Part shown: in pieces, positions 12,744-23,960 of the stretch | How positions within the stretch are numbered: the first letter of the stretch is position 1 | How the letters are laid out: every line of letters starts with the position of its first letter | Source: Atrichornis clamosus | Taxonomy: Eukaryota; Chordata; Aves; Passeriformes; Menuridae | Direction of reading: 5' to 3' | Assembly: GCA_013400975.1 (NCBI GenBank) | Contig: WBMZ01011698.1 | Location: forward strand, 124,001-188,000 | Length of the DNA stretch: 64,000 bases | The notes under the pieces: generated by a model | Database searches by the model: none | What the model was told of the DNA's origin: nothing | What the model saw: only the letters and a program-made list of their open reading frames with translations | Made by a program: the position numbers and the translations under genes

Positions 12744-13201
12744 TTTTCTTTTCTTCTTCTTCCTTCCTTTCTTTCTTTCTTTCTTTCTCTCTTCCTTCCT
12801 TCCTTCCTTCCTTCTTTCCTCCTTTCTTTCTTTCACTTTATCTTTCCTTCTTTCCTTCTTTCTCTCTTTCTCCCTTTCCCTTCTTTCTTTCTTTCTCTTC
12901 CTCTCTTTCTCTCTTTCTTTCTCCTTCTTTCCTTTTCTCTCTTGCTTTCTGTCCCTTCTTTCTTTCCCTTCCTTCCTCCCATCTTTCTTTCCTTCCTTCC
13001 TTCCTTCCTTCTTTCCTCCTTTCTTTCTTTCACTTTATCTTTCCTTCTTTCCTTCTTTCTCTCTTTCTCCCTTTCCCTTCTTTCTTTCATTCTCTTCCTC
13101 TCTTTCTCTCTTTCTTTCTCCTTCTTTCCTTTTCTCTCTTTCTTTCTGTCCCTTCTTTCTTTCCCTTCCTTCCTTCCTTCTTTCCTTCCTTCCTTCCTTC
13201 C
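12744..13201. repeat. (CTTT/CTTC)n tract with 197-bp tandem duplication
   Basis: About 458 bp of almost pure pyrimidine on the plus strand. The interruption 'cactttatc' at 12834 recurs at 13031, and 'gtccctt' recurs with the same offset, so roughly 12793-13190 is two copies of one 197-bp unit. The copies differ at a few bases (cttgctttct versus ctttctttct). Low-complexity open frames on both strands are artefacts of composition. Confidence 0.95.
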
Positions 13202-13872
13202 GCAAGAAGGGAGGTGCGGGGAAAAGGCTCCTATTATCCTACTCTGATATTGACAGGTATCAAAATTAATTACCCCAAATTGTGTCTGTTTTGCCCATGA
13301 TGGTGACTGCTGAGTGATCTCTCCCTGTCCTTATCTCGACCCACAAGCCTTTAGTTTTATTTTCTCTCCTCTGTCCAGCTGAGATCTTTTTTCCCCCTTT
13401 TAAAACACATTATCCCAGAGGTGTTCCCACCACTGCTGATGGGCTTGACCTTGGCCAGCAGCTGATCCATCCTGGAGCCACCTGCCATTGGCTCTATTGG
13501 ACACGGGGGAAATTTCTGGCAGCTTCTCACAGAAGCCACGCCTGAAGCCCCTCGCAACCCCAAAATTGCCATGCAAATCCCAATTACCCTGGGAATTCAG
13601 AAGATGTCAGCTACAGGGACACCACGAGATGCATCCTGTGCAAACCATGGACAGGGATGTTGGTCATGGAGCTGCTTCCTGCTTCCGTCATCTGAACAGT
13701 ACCCACCACCCCCAACTGGCCACACATTTTTCAAAAAGCTTCAGGAGCCATTTCTTTTTTCTGTTTAATTATTATTTGCTATTGTTAAACTTTTTATCTG
13801 CCACTTTCTTCCTGTTCATCAATTTAATTGCTTCAAAGGGAAGCCTTCTCTTCTCCAGGCCCATTGCAGAAT
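13202..13872. other. Single-copy DNA, no gene seen
   Basis: A frame of 147 codons crosses this stretch but runs into CR1 sequence and shows no coding signature. Confidence 0.4.
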
Positions 13873-13931
13873 GTTGGAACTTAATGGTCCTTAAGATCCC
13901 TTCCAGCCTAAACCATTCAATGATTTCATGA
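13873..13931 (+). mobile_element. CR1 LINE 3' stub, 59 bp
   Basis: 'gttggaacttaatggtcctt' leads to 'cccttccagcctaaaccatt' and a decayed terminal repeat (caatgatttcatga). Confidence 0.75.
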
Positions 13932-14551
13932 AAAAAAATTAGCCTGCCTTTTTTTACAGCTCAATCTGAGCTGGGTGATTCCTAAAGAGGAATATTTAGT
14001 GCTCATTTGTCAATTTATTCAGTTACAGTTTTGAATTTTTCTAATGTAAACAGCATCCCCTCATTCTCTGCCCTTTTCCCTCACTGTGGCAGCATTTCTG
14101 CCTGAAACCAGCCGGCTCTGACAAGCTGCACATCACAAACAGAGAGAAAAGTTCAGCCAGTCTCTCCTGTCAGCAAAGGGTGATCTCCCCTCCTTGCCCA
14201 ACCACCACTCGTTGGCTTCTCTGTGTTTAATTCTCCCATTTTGCACATTGTGCCAATTTTGGAGTGCTCTAAATGTCAGCATAATAAAACAGTAACAGTT
14301 AATATCATCATTAACTGGGAGGCTTAAGGGAATAGGAATCAGAGAGCAGCAATTCATTAGCAACGCTTCTTTATTTCTTTCTGGTAAACAGAGTTTAGCT
14401 CTGTGCAGCTGTGGAGAGAGTGGCCCTTGTGAAGATGATCTTCTAACCCTAAAAATGGGGAAATATGGGATGAGAACACTCTGTCTTCCTCAGAGATTGA
14501 GTCTATGAGTAGTTCCCAGTGATTGATTCCCCAGGGCACCCCAGAATGGAT
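13932..14551. other. Single-copy DNA, no gene seen
   Basis: No feature recognised. Confidence 0.4.
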
Positions 14552-14778
14552 GGAATCACAGAATGGGTTGAGTTGGAAGGGACCTGGAAGATCATCCAGT
14601 CCCAACTCCCTGCCCTGGGCAGGGACACCTTCCACTATCCCAGGCTGCTCCAAGCCCCATCCAACCTGGCCTTGGACACTTCCATGGATGGGGCAGCCAC
14701 AGCTTCTCTGGGCAACCTGTGCCAGGGCCTCACCACCCTCACAGGGAAGAATTTCTTCCCAATATCCAACCCAAACAA
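14552..14778 (-). mobile_element. CR1 LINE fragment, type A, well preserved
   Basis: Inverted 3' end (ggaatcacagaatggg) followed by all expected blocks: 'gggcagggacaccttccact', 'ccatccaacctggccttgga', 'ccacagcttctctgggcaac' and 'ttcttcccaatatcc'. It is among the least diverged copies. Confidence 0.94.
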
Positions 14779-15519
14779 ACTATCTGATAAATAGTTAAAT
14801 TTGTCCTCAAATTTAGCCTTGGACACCTGCCTACAGCAAAACATTTACATTCAAAGAGGTGGTCATGGCTAGGCAGGAAGAAGATTTGTTTATCTGCAAC
14901 ATTCCTTAAAAGAAAACAGCTTCAAACATACCCAAAAGCTGTTCTTTATGCAGAAATCTCAGTAGGAGAACAGCAGCAACACCAGCTTTGGAGTCTAATC
15001 CCAGTGGAATGAGCAGGCAGACAACCATATGGCAGGAACTAATTTTGTTTAAATAATTAGGACTATTAATAGGTAAGTTGATAGAATAAAAGCATCAGAG
15101 GACATGGATAGATGCATGGACGGACAGGAATGAGAGATGTGTCTAAAATAAAAAAAGATGTCACCTTGTTTCTGGCCCAGGAGACACCAAATGTCACACA
15201 AATGTTTTGATTTTTTTTTCCAACGTGCCACAGCTTCTGCTTTTTGTCATATGAATTCTGCCTGCAGTGCCATCCTGGACTCACACAGCAAAGGTTTCTG
15301 GCTGACATTTTAAGAGATGAAGTAAGGAAATACCTAAAATAATCCTTCTCTTTAATTCAAAAAGAATTAGTTTGCATAACCGCAGAAGCACAAGGAATAA
15401 ATGAGTTTCTGTGTGTGTATTACTGCACTGTGCACAAGCTTTGCTTTTCCAGCCCTCTAGTGGAAATGGGGAGGTATAAGGAAAGGATTCTCTGGATTCT
15501 CATCCTGGTAGAAATTTCA
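14779..15519. other. Single-copy DNA, no gene seen
   Basis: No feature recognised in about 740 bp. Confidence 0.4.
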
Positions 15520-15560
15520 CATGGAATCATTAAGGGTGGGAAAGGCCTCCAAGATCATGG
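15520..15560 (-). mobile_element. CR1 LINE 3' stub, type B, 41 bp
   Basis: 'catggaatcattaagggtgg' then 'aaaggcctccaagatcatgg'. It lies 87 bp before a longer copy of the same type and strand. Confidence 0.75.
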
Positions 15561-15647
15561 TCTTTTCAGTGCTTGTTGCAGCTTCTTCCCACTTCTTTCC
15601 TCCAAAGCTGCTCCAGAAAACTTCACAATGAATGACAGAGGATTCGT

Positions 15648-15902
15648 GGAATCATAAAGTCATTAAGGCTGGCAAAGACCTCCAAGATCATCAAGTCCAA
15701 CCTTTGACCAAACACCACCACGCTCACTAAACCACATTGTGAAGTGTTGTGCCTACACTGGTTTTTGAACATTTCCAGGGATGGGGACTCCTCCATTCCC
15801 TTGTCAGCCTGTTCCAATCCTCAACCACTCTTTCACTGATGAAATCTTTCCTAATATCCAGCATGAAACTCCCCTGACAAAACTTGAGGCCACTTCTCCT
15901 TG
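15648..15902 (-). mobile_element. CR1 LINE fragment, type B
   Basis: Inverted 3' end, the 'caccaccacgctcactaaacc' block typical of type B, then 'gaacatttccagggatgggg' and 'tttcctaatatccagc'. About 255 bp. Confidence 0.92.
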
Positions 15903-16611
15903 CATGTGTCTCATGGATCCACAAGCAGGACAAGTTTTGAACGTGTCCACACATCTGAATCCATGTAAGGAACTGTAGGCTTTGGGATTAAACAAAGCCT
16001 GCACTGAAGTTTCCTACAAACCCTTGCTAGCAGCAGCTGTTCATGGGAGCAGCACTATGTAAAATATTTTTGAGGTTTAATCTCCTTAGAACTTATACCA
16101 GGGCCAAAGCAATAATTAGAATATAAATATCTTTTATAGAGGCTGCAAAGTATTGGTGGAAGCGGGGGGGATAATATGTAAAAATTGAGTTAGTGATGTA
16201 GAGAAAACTGAAGAATTGGTTCTGTGATGAGGAGGAAACATGGCAAGAATGAAAATGAAAGGACTCTGCTTCTGAGTTAATAGTGCTGATGGATGAAATG
16301 CCACTGGCTTAGCACATCCCATCTTGTTATGCCTCTGCTCTCAGGCAAACGGAGCTTGAACAGCCTCCCTCCCCCAGAGAGCAAATAAAAGAGATTTAAT
16401 TCAAACAAAAGCTGCTGAGGACAAACAAGGGGAAGAGACACAGTGGGAAATGGGGAAGGAAAAATGAAAGGAGGAAGACAGGCAGTGTTAAATGAGCAAA
16501 TAACACGCTGGCAGTGGGGTACTTGTGCAGGAGTGAATTACCAGGAGAACAGGGAAGCAGCAGTCTCTGAAGGGGAATGGCAGCCAAGAATCGACTGCTG
16601 GCAGATCAAAA
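15903..16611. other. Single-copy DNA, no gene seen
   Basis: No feature recognised. Confidence 0.4.
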
Positions 16612-16790
16612 AATCATGGAATCATAGAGTCATTAAGGTTGGAAAAGACCCCCAAGGTCATCAAGTCCAAATTTCAGCCAAACACCACCACGCCCAATAA
16701 ATTATACCAGGAAATGCCACATCTATTCCTTTTTTGAACACTTCCAGGGATGGTGACTCCAGCACTTCCCTGGGCAGCCTGTTCCTGATG
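16612..16790 (-). mobile_element. CR1 LINE fragment, type B
   Basis: Two terminal 8-mers (catggaat, catagagt), 'cattaaggttggaaaagacc', the 'caccaccacgcccaataaa' block and 'cttccagggatggtgactcc'. Confidence 0.92.
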
Positions 16791-19632
16791 GAATTGTCCC
16801 CAGGCCACCCTGCTTCCATTTCAGCACTATGAGAAGATCAGAAGCATGTCCTGAACCTTCCAGCACCTCCCTTCTTCCTTTCTGGTTTCCCTCTCTTTTT
16901 CTTAACCCTGGGCTGTGGTTGATTGCATGAGGCAGAAGCCATGGGATGTTTGGTGGCTTTGTGCACACGGAATGTAGCCAGGAATCTTTCCTGGTCTCAA
17001 ACAGTCCCTGATCAGCCCTGAAGCCTAGAGAAAACTCTTTGTGTTCATGTTCAATCCACCTCAGTATCTGTCCTCCCTTTATTGTTCACTGGCAGCACAC
17101 GAATAGTCAGACACAGCCTCTGTATCAGAAAATTGACTTTGCTTTTCTTTTTTGCTTATAAATCATAAAAAACCCCCAACTGTTCAGAATTTGTTTTTCC
17201 CTGCTTCTACCTTATCACTCCATTTCTCCGAGACGCACAATTCACTTTGCATGCAAGCCCTAGATTTTTGTCTTTGAGCAGTTTCACAGATAAGCAAGAA
17301 GAAGTGGGTGAAAAAAACCAAACAATTCACAACTTACTCAAGCCTGAGAGAGAAAACGAGAGAGCAGGGGGATGACAACAGAGCTTAAGCAGTAAATCAC
17401 AGAGCCACAGCTCAGTGAGGGGTGTCTGTCTGTGTGTGACAGGAGTGGCACAGCACCTTTCCACACCAACCAGCAAGAGGCCCAGGTGATGCTGTCTCCT
17501 GCCCCTTCTCCTGGAAATTAAAACCTTTTCTGATGTGTGGCCATGCAAACAGGTCTGGATCCATGCACTGAAAAGCTGAAGGGGCTGCAGTGTATCTCGA
17601 CCAAACACGGGACAGTGACAGAAGCAGAGTGAGGCCACTCCTGCAGCCTGAGAGGAAAAAATTCTCTGAAGGACAGGACAAGATCTTTGCTCTCACTCTT
17701 GGTGCAAGATGTGGATAGCTCTAATAAAAATAAAGAATTTGTTTACAATGTCATAAAGCCTGTGAGAAAGTGTATCAAGACCTCTCTTTCCTCCCAGACT
17801 ATCCCTTTGCCTGCTGAGTAGTTGGTGAGTGAAATAATAGGAAAAATCTCTTCAACAAAAGCATTGGAAGGGACATCCCAGGGAAGTGGTGGAGCCACCT
17901 CCCTGCAAATGCTAAGAATAAAAAACCTGTGCATGCAGCACTTGAGGACAACGTGGAGAACGTGGCGGTGGTGCTGGGTTCATGGCTGTGCTCAGTGAGC
18001 CTGGTTTGGCCCCTTTCCCCCTTCAAATCCCGTGTAAAACCCTTCCCGTGATCTCTGCTAACACCGGCACAAAGACACTTTTCTCCCTTTGAGACGGGTG
18101 TGTCTTTGCTCTGTGCAGCTCTCAGGGATCCAACAACCAGAGCACTCTGAGTCAGCAGCACCCACCAGGTTTGTTTTCCTCCCAGACAGACCCATGTCCA
18201 GGCAGGCTGTGAACAGCAGTGAAGTGGCACCATTAACTCAAACACGGATCTGTCCCAGCTAGCCAGCATGGAGCTGTCAGCAGCCTAAGGAGAGTGAAAG
18301 AGGTTTTGATACCAGCTCAGAGCAACAGTGCAGATGCCAGAGGCACTGTTTTTTGTGCCTGGGTTTCTCGGTTTTATTTTTAAATTCCTTTCCTTTTTTT
18401 TCCACCATTATTTTCCCCCCCTGCTGTCAGACTCTGTTTCCTATTTCTCTCTCACTGTTTTATGTGTTTTCTTCAGTTTTAATTTGAACCATCTCCCTGT
18501 GGAATTTTTGTCCCCTTCCACCACATCTTGCCTTTAAATAAGACGCTGATGTTTTGTGCCTCTGTGCCAGGGTTCCTGGGACAAGAGTTTGATTCAAAAT
18601 CAGGCCTCAGAATCACAACCCTCGGTTTAAAGATGAAGGTTTTCCCAGTGTTAAGGCAGCAGCTTGCTCAGGGCCTGTGTTTCCAGTACAGGGATTGGAG
18701 AAAACAGCTCCCTGCAGGATGGACAACCCAGGCTGGCACTCCAGAAGGATTCCCCAAGAGGTAATTTACAGGAACACCTGGGCGTTTTCTTCCTGTTCTC
18801 TCCAGCAGTCCTGCCCAGGCCAAGGTTGGGTACAACACCCTCAGGGAGGCTACCCAGATTCATCCAGAAGGGAGAAGCTGATTTGAGAAAGAAGAAAGTA
18901 CACCTTGAGTCCCAGAGAAATTGCCACTTTTGGTTGATGTCCCACCTCAGAAAAGACTTAAAAGAACTTAGAAAGAAAAAGTCATGCAACTCTTTCTTCA
19001 CCCTCTCCTGTATCTCTGATAGGATAAACTGGACAGCAGGAAAAGAAAATGATTTTCTGACCGGTGATAGAGACTGTGATAGAAGTGCTGAGACTGCTCT
19101 GAATGGAGGATGGTTGGGAATGTCAACTGTGGAAGTAAAAGATGTAGCAAAGGCCATGAGAAGGATGGGAAATCTTGGTGAGCACAAGATTCATTTAAAT
19201 CCTAGCAGTAAACATGCGGGTTTTAGGGAAACCCAGGTTGAAAGATAAAGGAGACAGTAAATCCTGAGGAGCTGAATGCTGATGCCCTTCACAGCCTGCA
19301 GGTGACAACAAGGCCTGTCTAAAGCCCGCCCTGGGAGAAAAACCCAGGAGGTGGGAGCTGTGCTGGGACTGATGTCCATTCTCCTCTCTGTTGTCATGGG
19401 CAGAGCAGTTCAATGCAAACATCCTAATGTCTGGACAGCTTATAGGATAACAAACGTATGGATATGTGTCTATAAGGGTGTGAATTAGTGAATTGTTTTT
19501 TAATTCACCTCTCCTGTCCCATAAGGTCTCACCTTGGGGTTTTTAGAAGCTGCAGTTTAACGGCCTGCACTTGGGAGCACCATTTGTGACCTCTAATTCC
19601 AGTCTGGCCACTGAAGGGGTGGGAGATGGGAA
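16791..19632. other. Single-copy DNA, two overlapping open frames
   Basis: About 2.8 kb without recognised repeats. A 194-codon frame on plus (18664-19248) overlaps a 178-codon frame on minus (18651-19187). Neither shows a recognisable domain, and the plus frame opens at a TTG, so I do not call a gene. A purine-rich run (19613-19632) abuts the LTR that follows. Confidence 0.4.
19613..19632 (+). other. Purine-rich tract, possible PPT
   Basis: Almost pure purine directly before the inferred LTR start. In retroviral elements the polypurine tract sits just inside the 3' LTR, so the LTR may be the 3' end of a mostly deleted provirus rather than a solo LTR. This is inference. Confidence 0.3.
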
Positions 19633-19788
19633 TGTGTTGGGCTTTAAACCCAGCTGGCATCTAATTATCCCACAGACTCTTGCTCACTCACCCCTGTGGG
19701 GTGGAGATGAGAACAAGTGAAAAGCAAAAACCCATAGGTTGAGATAAGAGCAGTTTAATAATTGAAGCAGAGTAACAGATAATAATGC

Positions 19789-19791
<3 letters not shown>

Positions 19792-19837
<46 letters not shown>
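19792..19837. repeat. (TAA)n microsatellite, about 15 units
   Basis: Uninterrupted TAA units within the LTR. Because the LTR family carries this run, it arrived with the element rather than arising here. Confidence 0.95.
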
Positions 19838-19839
<2 letters not shown>

Positions 19840-20144
19840 AAGAGGGACAGAGAAAAAGAGGAATAAAACTCAAGAGAAACAAGTGATGCCCAGTACAATT
19901 GCTCACCACCTGCTGACCAACGCTCTGCCCCTCCCTAAGCAGCAATTGGCAGCTCCCAGCCAATTCCCCCCAGTTTATCCACTGAATGTGGTGTTCTGTG
20001 GTATGGTATTTTCCTTTGGCTGGTTTGGGTCAGCTGGCCCTGCTCCTTCCCAGCTCTGGTGCACCCTCTCACAGGCAGAGCATGGGAGACTGAAAATTGC
20101 TTGACTTAGAGCAAGAACTGCAGAGCAACAGCGGAACCTTCAGT

Positions 20145-20152
20145 GTGTTATG
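20145..20152 (+). repeat. 8-bp direct repeat, left of nested CR1
   Basis: GTGTTATG. The same octamer is at 20437-20444 on the other side of the CR1, and the LTR resumes there in register. It behaves as a target-site duplication. Confidence 0.7.
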
Positions 20153-20436
20153 GACTTGTGGAATCATGGAATGGTTTAAGTTTGAAGGGATCTTAAAGCT
20201 CATCCAGTTCCAACCCCACTCCCATGGGCAGGGACACCTCCCACTATCCCAGGTGCTCCAAGACAAGTCCAACCTGGCCTTGGATACTTTCAGAGATGGG
20301 GCAGCCACAGCTTCTCTGGACAACCTGTGCCAGGGCCTCACCACCCTCAGAGTAAAGAATTTCTTTCTAATATCTAATTTAAACCTTCCCTCCCTCATCA
20401 TAAGGCCATCTCCCCTTGTCCTACCAACATAATATG
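20153..20436 (-). mobile_element. CR1 LINE fragment, type A, nested in LTR
   Basis: Inverted 3' end (gaatcatggaatggtttaag), then 'ccatgggcagggacacctcc', 'ccacagcttctctggacaac' and 'ctaatatctaatttaaacc', ending near 'tccccttgtcctaccaac'. LTR sequence resumes at once, so this insertion is younger than the LTR. Confidence 0.93.
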
Positions 20437-20444
20437 GTGTTATG
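20437..20444 (+). repeat. 8-bp direct repeat, right of nested CR1
   Basis: Second copy of GTGTTATG. See the copy at 20145-20152. Confidence 0.7.
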
Positions 20445-20703
20445 AATGTTATTGTCACACTAAATCCAAAACACAGCCCTGCACCAGCTACTGAGAAGAA
20501 AATTAACTCTATCCCAGCCATTACCAGGACATTTCAGCTGCATGCCATGCCACTTTCAGACTCTATTCATATTTCCGAAATATTTAGGCGTTGCTTAAGA
20601 AAACTCATAAACACACCAAGCAAATGTCCATTTTGTGAACTGGCCACCAACTCTGAGCACAAAACCAGTTCTTCACTATGGCTTGGTTGGTTTATGTTAT
20701 TTA

Positions 20704-21120
20704 GGGGTCTGGAGCATCTCTCTTGTGAGGAGAGATGGTGGGAGCTGGACCTGTTTAGCCTGGAGAAGAGATGACTTGGAAGGGATCTCATCCATACCTA
20801 TAAATATCTCAATTGTTGGTGTCAAGAGGATGGTGCCAGACTCTTTTCATGGTGCCCAGTGACAGGACAAGGAGCAATGGCCATAAACTAAATCACAAGG
20901 AATTCCACCTCAACATGAGGAAGAACTTCTTTGCATGGAGGGTGCCAGAGCACTGGAACAGTGGCACAGGGAGGTCATGGAGTCTCCCCCTCTGGAGTCA
21001 TTCCAAACCCACCTGGACACATTCCTGTGCTACCTGCTCCTGGTGACCCTGCCTAGGGAGGAGGGTTGGACTGGATGTTTTCCAGAGATCCATTCCAACG
21101 CTAAATCTGTGATTCTGTGG
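20704..21120 (+). mobile_element. CR1 LINE fragment, type F, 417 bp
   Basis: Runs from 'ggggtctggagcatctctc' through 'cctggagaagagatgac', 'gtgtcaagaggatggtgcc' and 'gaggaagaacttctttgc' to a clean 3' end, CTGTGATTCTGTGG. The small open frames in it are chance readings. Confidence 0.94.
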
Positions 21121-21549
21121 CACCAGTTGCTTTCCTCTTTATCTTGAGGCATTATCTGCACTTTCCTGAGCACCCAAGGACGCTGCAGTTTATTCTCACA
21201 GTGTTGTACTGAAAAAGGAGTCTTTTGCAGAGGAAAAATGGAAACACAGAGAGGTGCTCGGTTACACAGAGTGTCTTTCAGAGAGCTAAAATGTGGAACC
21301 AGGTCTACAAACCCCAGAGCATTTGAGATGCATTCAAGTTGATTTTAAATTCATTAACTCGAGTATCAGTGTATTAACTGAGCCAGGATGGAATGAAGCA
21401 TGAGCTAATTTATCCTTCTTGTGGGATTTTAGAGCTCCTGTTAGCTTTGTGCTGCATGGCTGGGTTTGAGCTAGTTCTGATATCTTTGTGCACTGTGACA
21501 GTCCTGCAGCTCTTATCTACTGCTCCATCCAGGGCTTGTCTGTCTCCTT
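21121..21549. other. Spacer with possible ancient SINE
   Basis: About 430 bp between two CR1 copies. It includes the MIR-like stretch listed separately. Confidence 0.4.
21233..21315 (-). repeat. Possible MIR-type SINE remnant
   Basis: 'ggaaacacagagaggtgctc', then 'ttacacagagtg', 'aatgtggaaccaggtct' and 'ccccagagcattt' keep the order of the MIR 3' half read in reverse. The match is diverged and made by eye, so it could be chance. Confidence 0.3.
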
Positions 21550-22066
21550 CACAGAATCCCAGAATTGTTTAGGTTGGAAAAGACCCCCAAGATCATTGAG
21601 TCCAACCTGTGACCAATTCCCACCTTGACCCCAGCCCAGAGCACTGAGTGCCACATCCAGGCATTCCTTGGACACCTCCAGGGATGGGGAGTCCCCCACC
21701 TCCCTGGGCAGCCCCTTCCAATGCCTGACCACCCTTTCCATGAAGAAATTCTTCCTGATGGCCAACCTGAACCTCCCCTGGCAGAACTTGAGGCCATTTC
21801 CTCTTGTCCTGTTCCTTGTTCCCTGGGAGCAGAGCCTGACCCCCATCTGGCTCCACCCTCCTATCAGGTGGTTGCAAAGGTTGATAAGGTCTCCCCTGAC
21901 CCTCTTTTTCTCCAGGTTAAACCCCTGCCATCGCCCTCAGCCACTCCTCTCTAGAACCTTCACCAGCTTTGTTGCCCTTCTCTGGACACACCCCAGCACC
22001 CCAAGAAGTTCCTGAGGGGAACTGAGGGACCCATAACTGGACACAGACCTCGAGGTGCAGCCTCTG
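21550..22066 (-). mobile_element. CR1 LINE fragment, type C, 517 bp
   Basis: Inverted 3' end with 'cacagaatcccagaattg', then 'gacccccaagatcattgag', the 'gtgccacatccaggcattcc' block, 'tccatgaagaaattcttcc', and far upstream 'gttgcccttctctggacac'. It shares its type with 51868-52082. Several overlapping open frames here are CR1 shadows. Confidence 0.94.
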
Positions 22067-22677
22067 TGTTGGGTCTGGCTCGAATGGAGTTAATTTTCCC
22101 CAGAGCACCTCTGTTCAGCAATAAAAACTAAAACAAAAAGGAGTGATGCTCATTATTCACCATGTTTGTCTTCCAGGGCAACCACTACACATGTGGAAAC
22201 CCCGATTTCCAGATTTCTACTAAATTAATGCATAAGGATGAGCGAATCTGCCCAACTGACAACACTGGATGTACCTTGGAGGACACATAAGTTCATAATT
22301 AAAAAATAACCTGAGATCCAGAAGTGGGGGATGTCATGTAAGTAATTAACTACAAGTGTGTGCTCAAAATATGTAGACAAGCACACAATTTTGGAAAGAT
22401 CGGTTTTAAATCAGGGTAAACCTGTTCTGAATTCCCACTTGGGGACCCTGAATTGAATCTAGACCCTGCCAGAATCAGTGGGAATATCCCCAGAGAGTTT
22501 TGGACTTCATCCATTCAAAAGTTCTCAGAAGAACTAAACCTAGAGGGAGTTTTTTCCAGAAAGAAAGGAAGGTGTTAAGTCTTTTGTCCAGCCTAGGGTC
22601 AAAGATTTCAGGGTTAGCAAGAAATATTTATTTATTCTTTGCTTCCTTGAGAATTTTCTCTTAACTTAGGATATACA
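22067..22677. other. Single-copy DNA, no gene seen
   Basis: No feature recognised. Confidence 0.4.
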
Positions 22678-22830
22678 GAGTCATAGAATCCTATGTTTGG
22701 AAAAGACCTCCAAGATCAAGTCCAACTTTCTACCAAATACCACCATTCCCACCAAAATATATCCCCAAGTGCCACATCTACTCATTTTTTGAACATTTCC
22801 AGGGATGGTGACTCCACCCCTTCCCTGGGG
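22678..22830 (-). mobile_element. CR1 LINE fragment, type B
   Basis: 'tcatagaatcctatgtttgg', 'gacctccaagatcaagtcc', 'caagtgccacatctactc' and 'atttccagggatggtgact'. Confidence 0.9.
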
Positions 22831-23307
22831 ATGCACATATCTACATATCTATATAATTCACACTCATAATCATGCACATAATGTCTGATTTTACAGCCAC
22901 AAATAATTTCTTTTTATCCCATTTTTTGGGGCGTTTTTAGGTCATTGCATCTCAGTGAAATCAAACAGGGAAACCATCAACTCCCTGTGTAAACTGCTCA
23001 AACATCTCATTATTTTGTCTGTCGTAGGAAAAGAAATGCGCATTTTAAGCTCGTGTGCATCTCTTTTGCCTCTTTTAAGCCCCATCTTGATCTCAAAGAC
23101 AACTCTTTGCCATCCAGCGTGGTCAAGAGAAATGTGCCAGCTTTACATCCCTGGAAGTGAGAGGAGGATTTTACCATACCCAGTGAAACGCATTCCCACC
23201 CCCAAGGTTGTTTTGACTCTGTTCACACAAGCCCCAGGACACACACACTGGATGTGTAAACATTTACATTTAATAAATCAGTCAGGGAAAGCCACTTTAA
23301 GCACTGT

Positions 23308-23319
23308 CTTTGCGCAAAG
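23308..23319. promoter_or_regulatory. C/EBP-like palindrome
   Basis: CTTTGCGCAAAG is a 12-bp perfect palindrome containing TTGCGCAA, the optimal C/EBP dimer site. One site alone proves nothing about use. Confidence 0.25.
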
Positions 23320-23598
23320 TGCAGCTCCTTATTAAGTCAAAACATATTATGCAATGCCTATAATACGCCTCAGGTGCACTTTAGGATGTGTATCTCTGTT
23401 TTCATCCCATGCCCTGTTATTTATTACACGTTGCAATTGCGATTCTTGCCCAACCACGGGTGCCTGATGCATTTTGATATAATTTATAAACAGCTAATAA
23501 AACTAAAATGTTTATGGAGGCTGCCTGGGAGGAATCTGAGGTCTAAAAACTCCTCTCAGTCAGCTGGTCGGCAGGAGAAGACAAACATTGCACTGTGA

Positions 23599-23606
23599 TG
23601 AGTCAT
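23599..23606. promoter_or_regulatory. AP-1-like site
   Basis: TGAGTCAT matches the AP-1 consensus and lies about 290 bp from the C/EBP-like palindrome in the same repeat-free stretch. Confidence 0.2.
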
Positions 23607-23960
23607 TAAGAAGCAATTTTGCGTAGATGTGGCTTGATTATATAAGCACAATTAATTCCAGCCTTTCTGCTCCGTGGCCAAAGGAGAGATCAGCAAGAAG
23701 GAACAGCTATTTCCACCTCATCGGAGCAAGGTGGTCAGTTCCTCACTGCACAGGATCTTCCATCTCCTCTGATGTTTTCCACTCAAAACTCACCCCTTGG
23801 AGCCCGAGTTTCCTAAAACATCCCTTAAGCTGCCGACAGAAGACACTTTGGTCTTCTCCAGAAGAAAAACCAGAAAATAGGAATGCAGTCCTTTGTGTGG
23901 GACATCCAGAGCACCAGCCCAGTGCTGAGAAGAGAACTCGATGTTGGATAAAAGGAAAAA

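Larger units (their letters stand above)
19633..20531 (+). mobile_element. Avian ERV LTR, interrupted by CR1
   Basis: Begins TGTGTTGGGC and ends CCAGGACA, so it has the TG...CA ends of an LTR, and it resembles a widespread avian endogenous retroviral LTR. Seen inside are an internal (TAA)n run, 'acaagtgatgcccagtacaa', 'ccagtttatcc' (a decayed TATA region), 'ttctgtggtatgg', 'tttgggtcagctg' and 'attaactctatcccagcc'. After removing the CR1 and one direct repeat it is about 600 bp. No primer binding site or coding region follows, so it is a solo or 3' LTR. Family assignment (ERVL- or ERVK-like) is not certain, and no matching 5-6 bp target duplication was seen at the ends. Confidence 0.85.
22831..23960. 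other. Single-copy DNA with candidate regulatory motifs
   Basis: About 1.1 kb free of repeats. The part at 23250-23640 is AT-rich yet keeps several CpGs and well-formed factor sites, listed separately. A 126-codon frame at 22955-23335 has no recognisable domain. Confidence 0.4.

Noticed and set aside
12735..13247. Phe/Leu/Ser-rich 170-codon frame and Lys/Arg/Glu-rich antisense frames
   Set aside because: Products of the pyrimidine microsatellite, not proteins.
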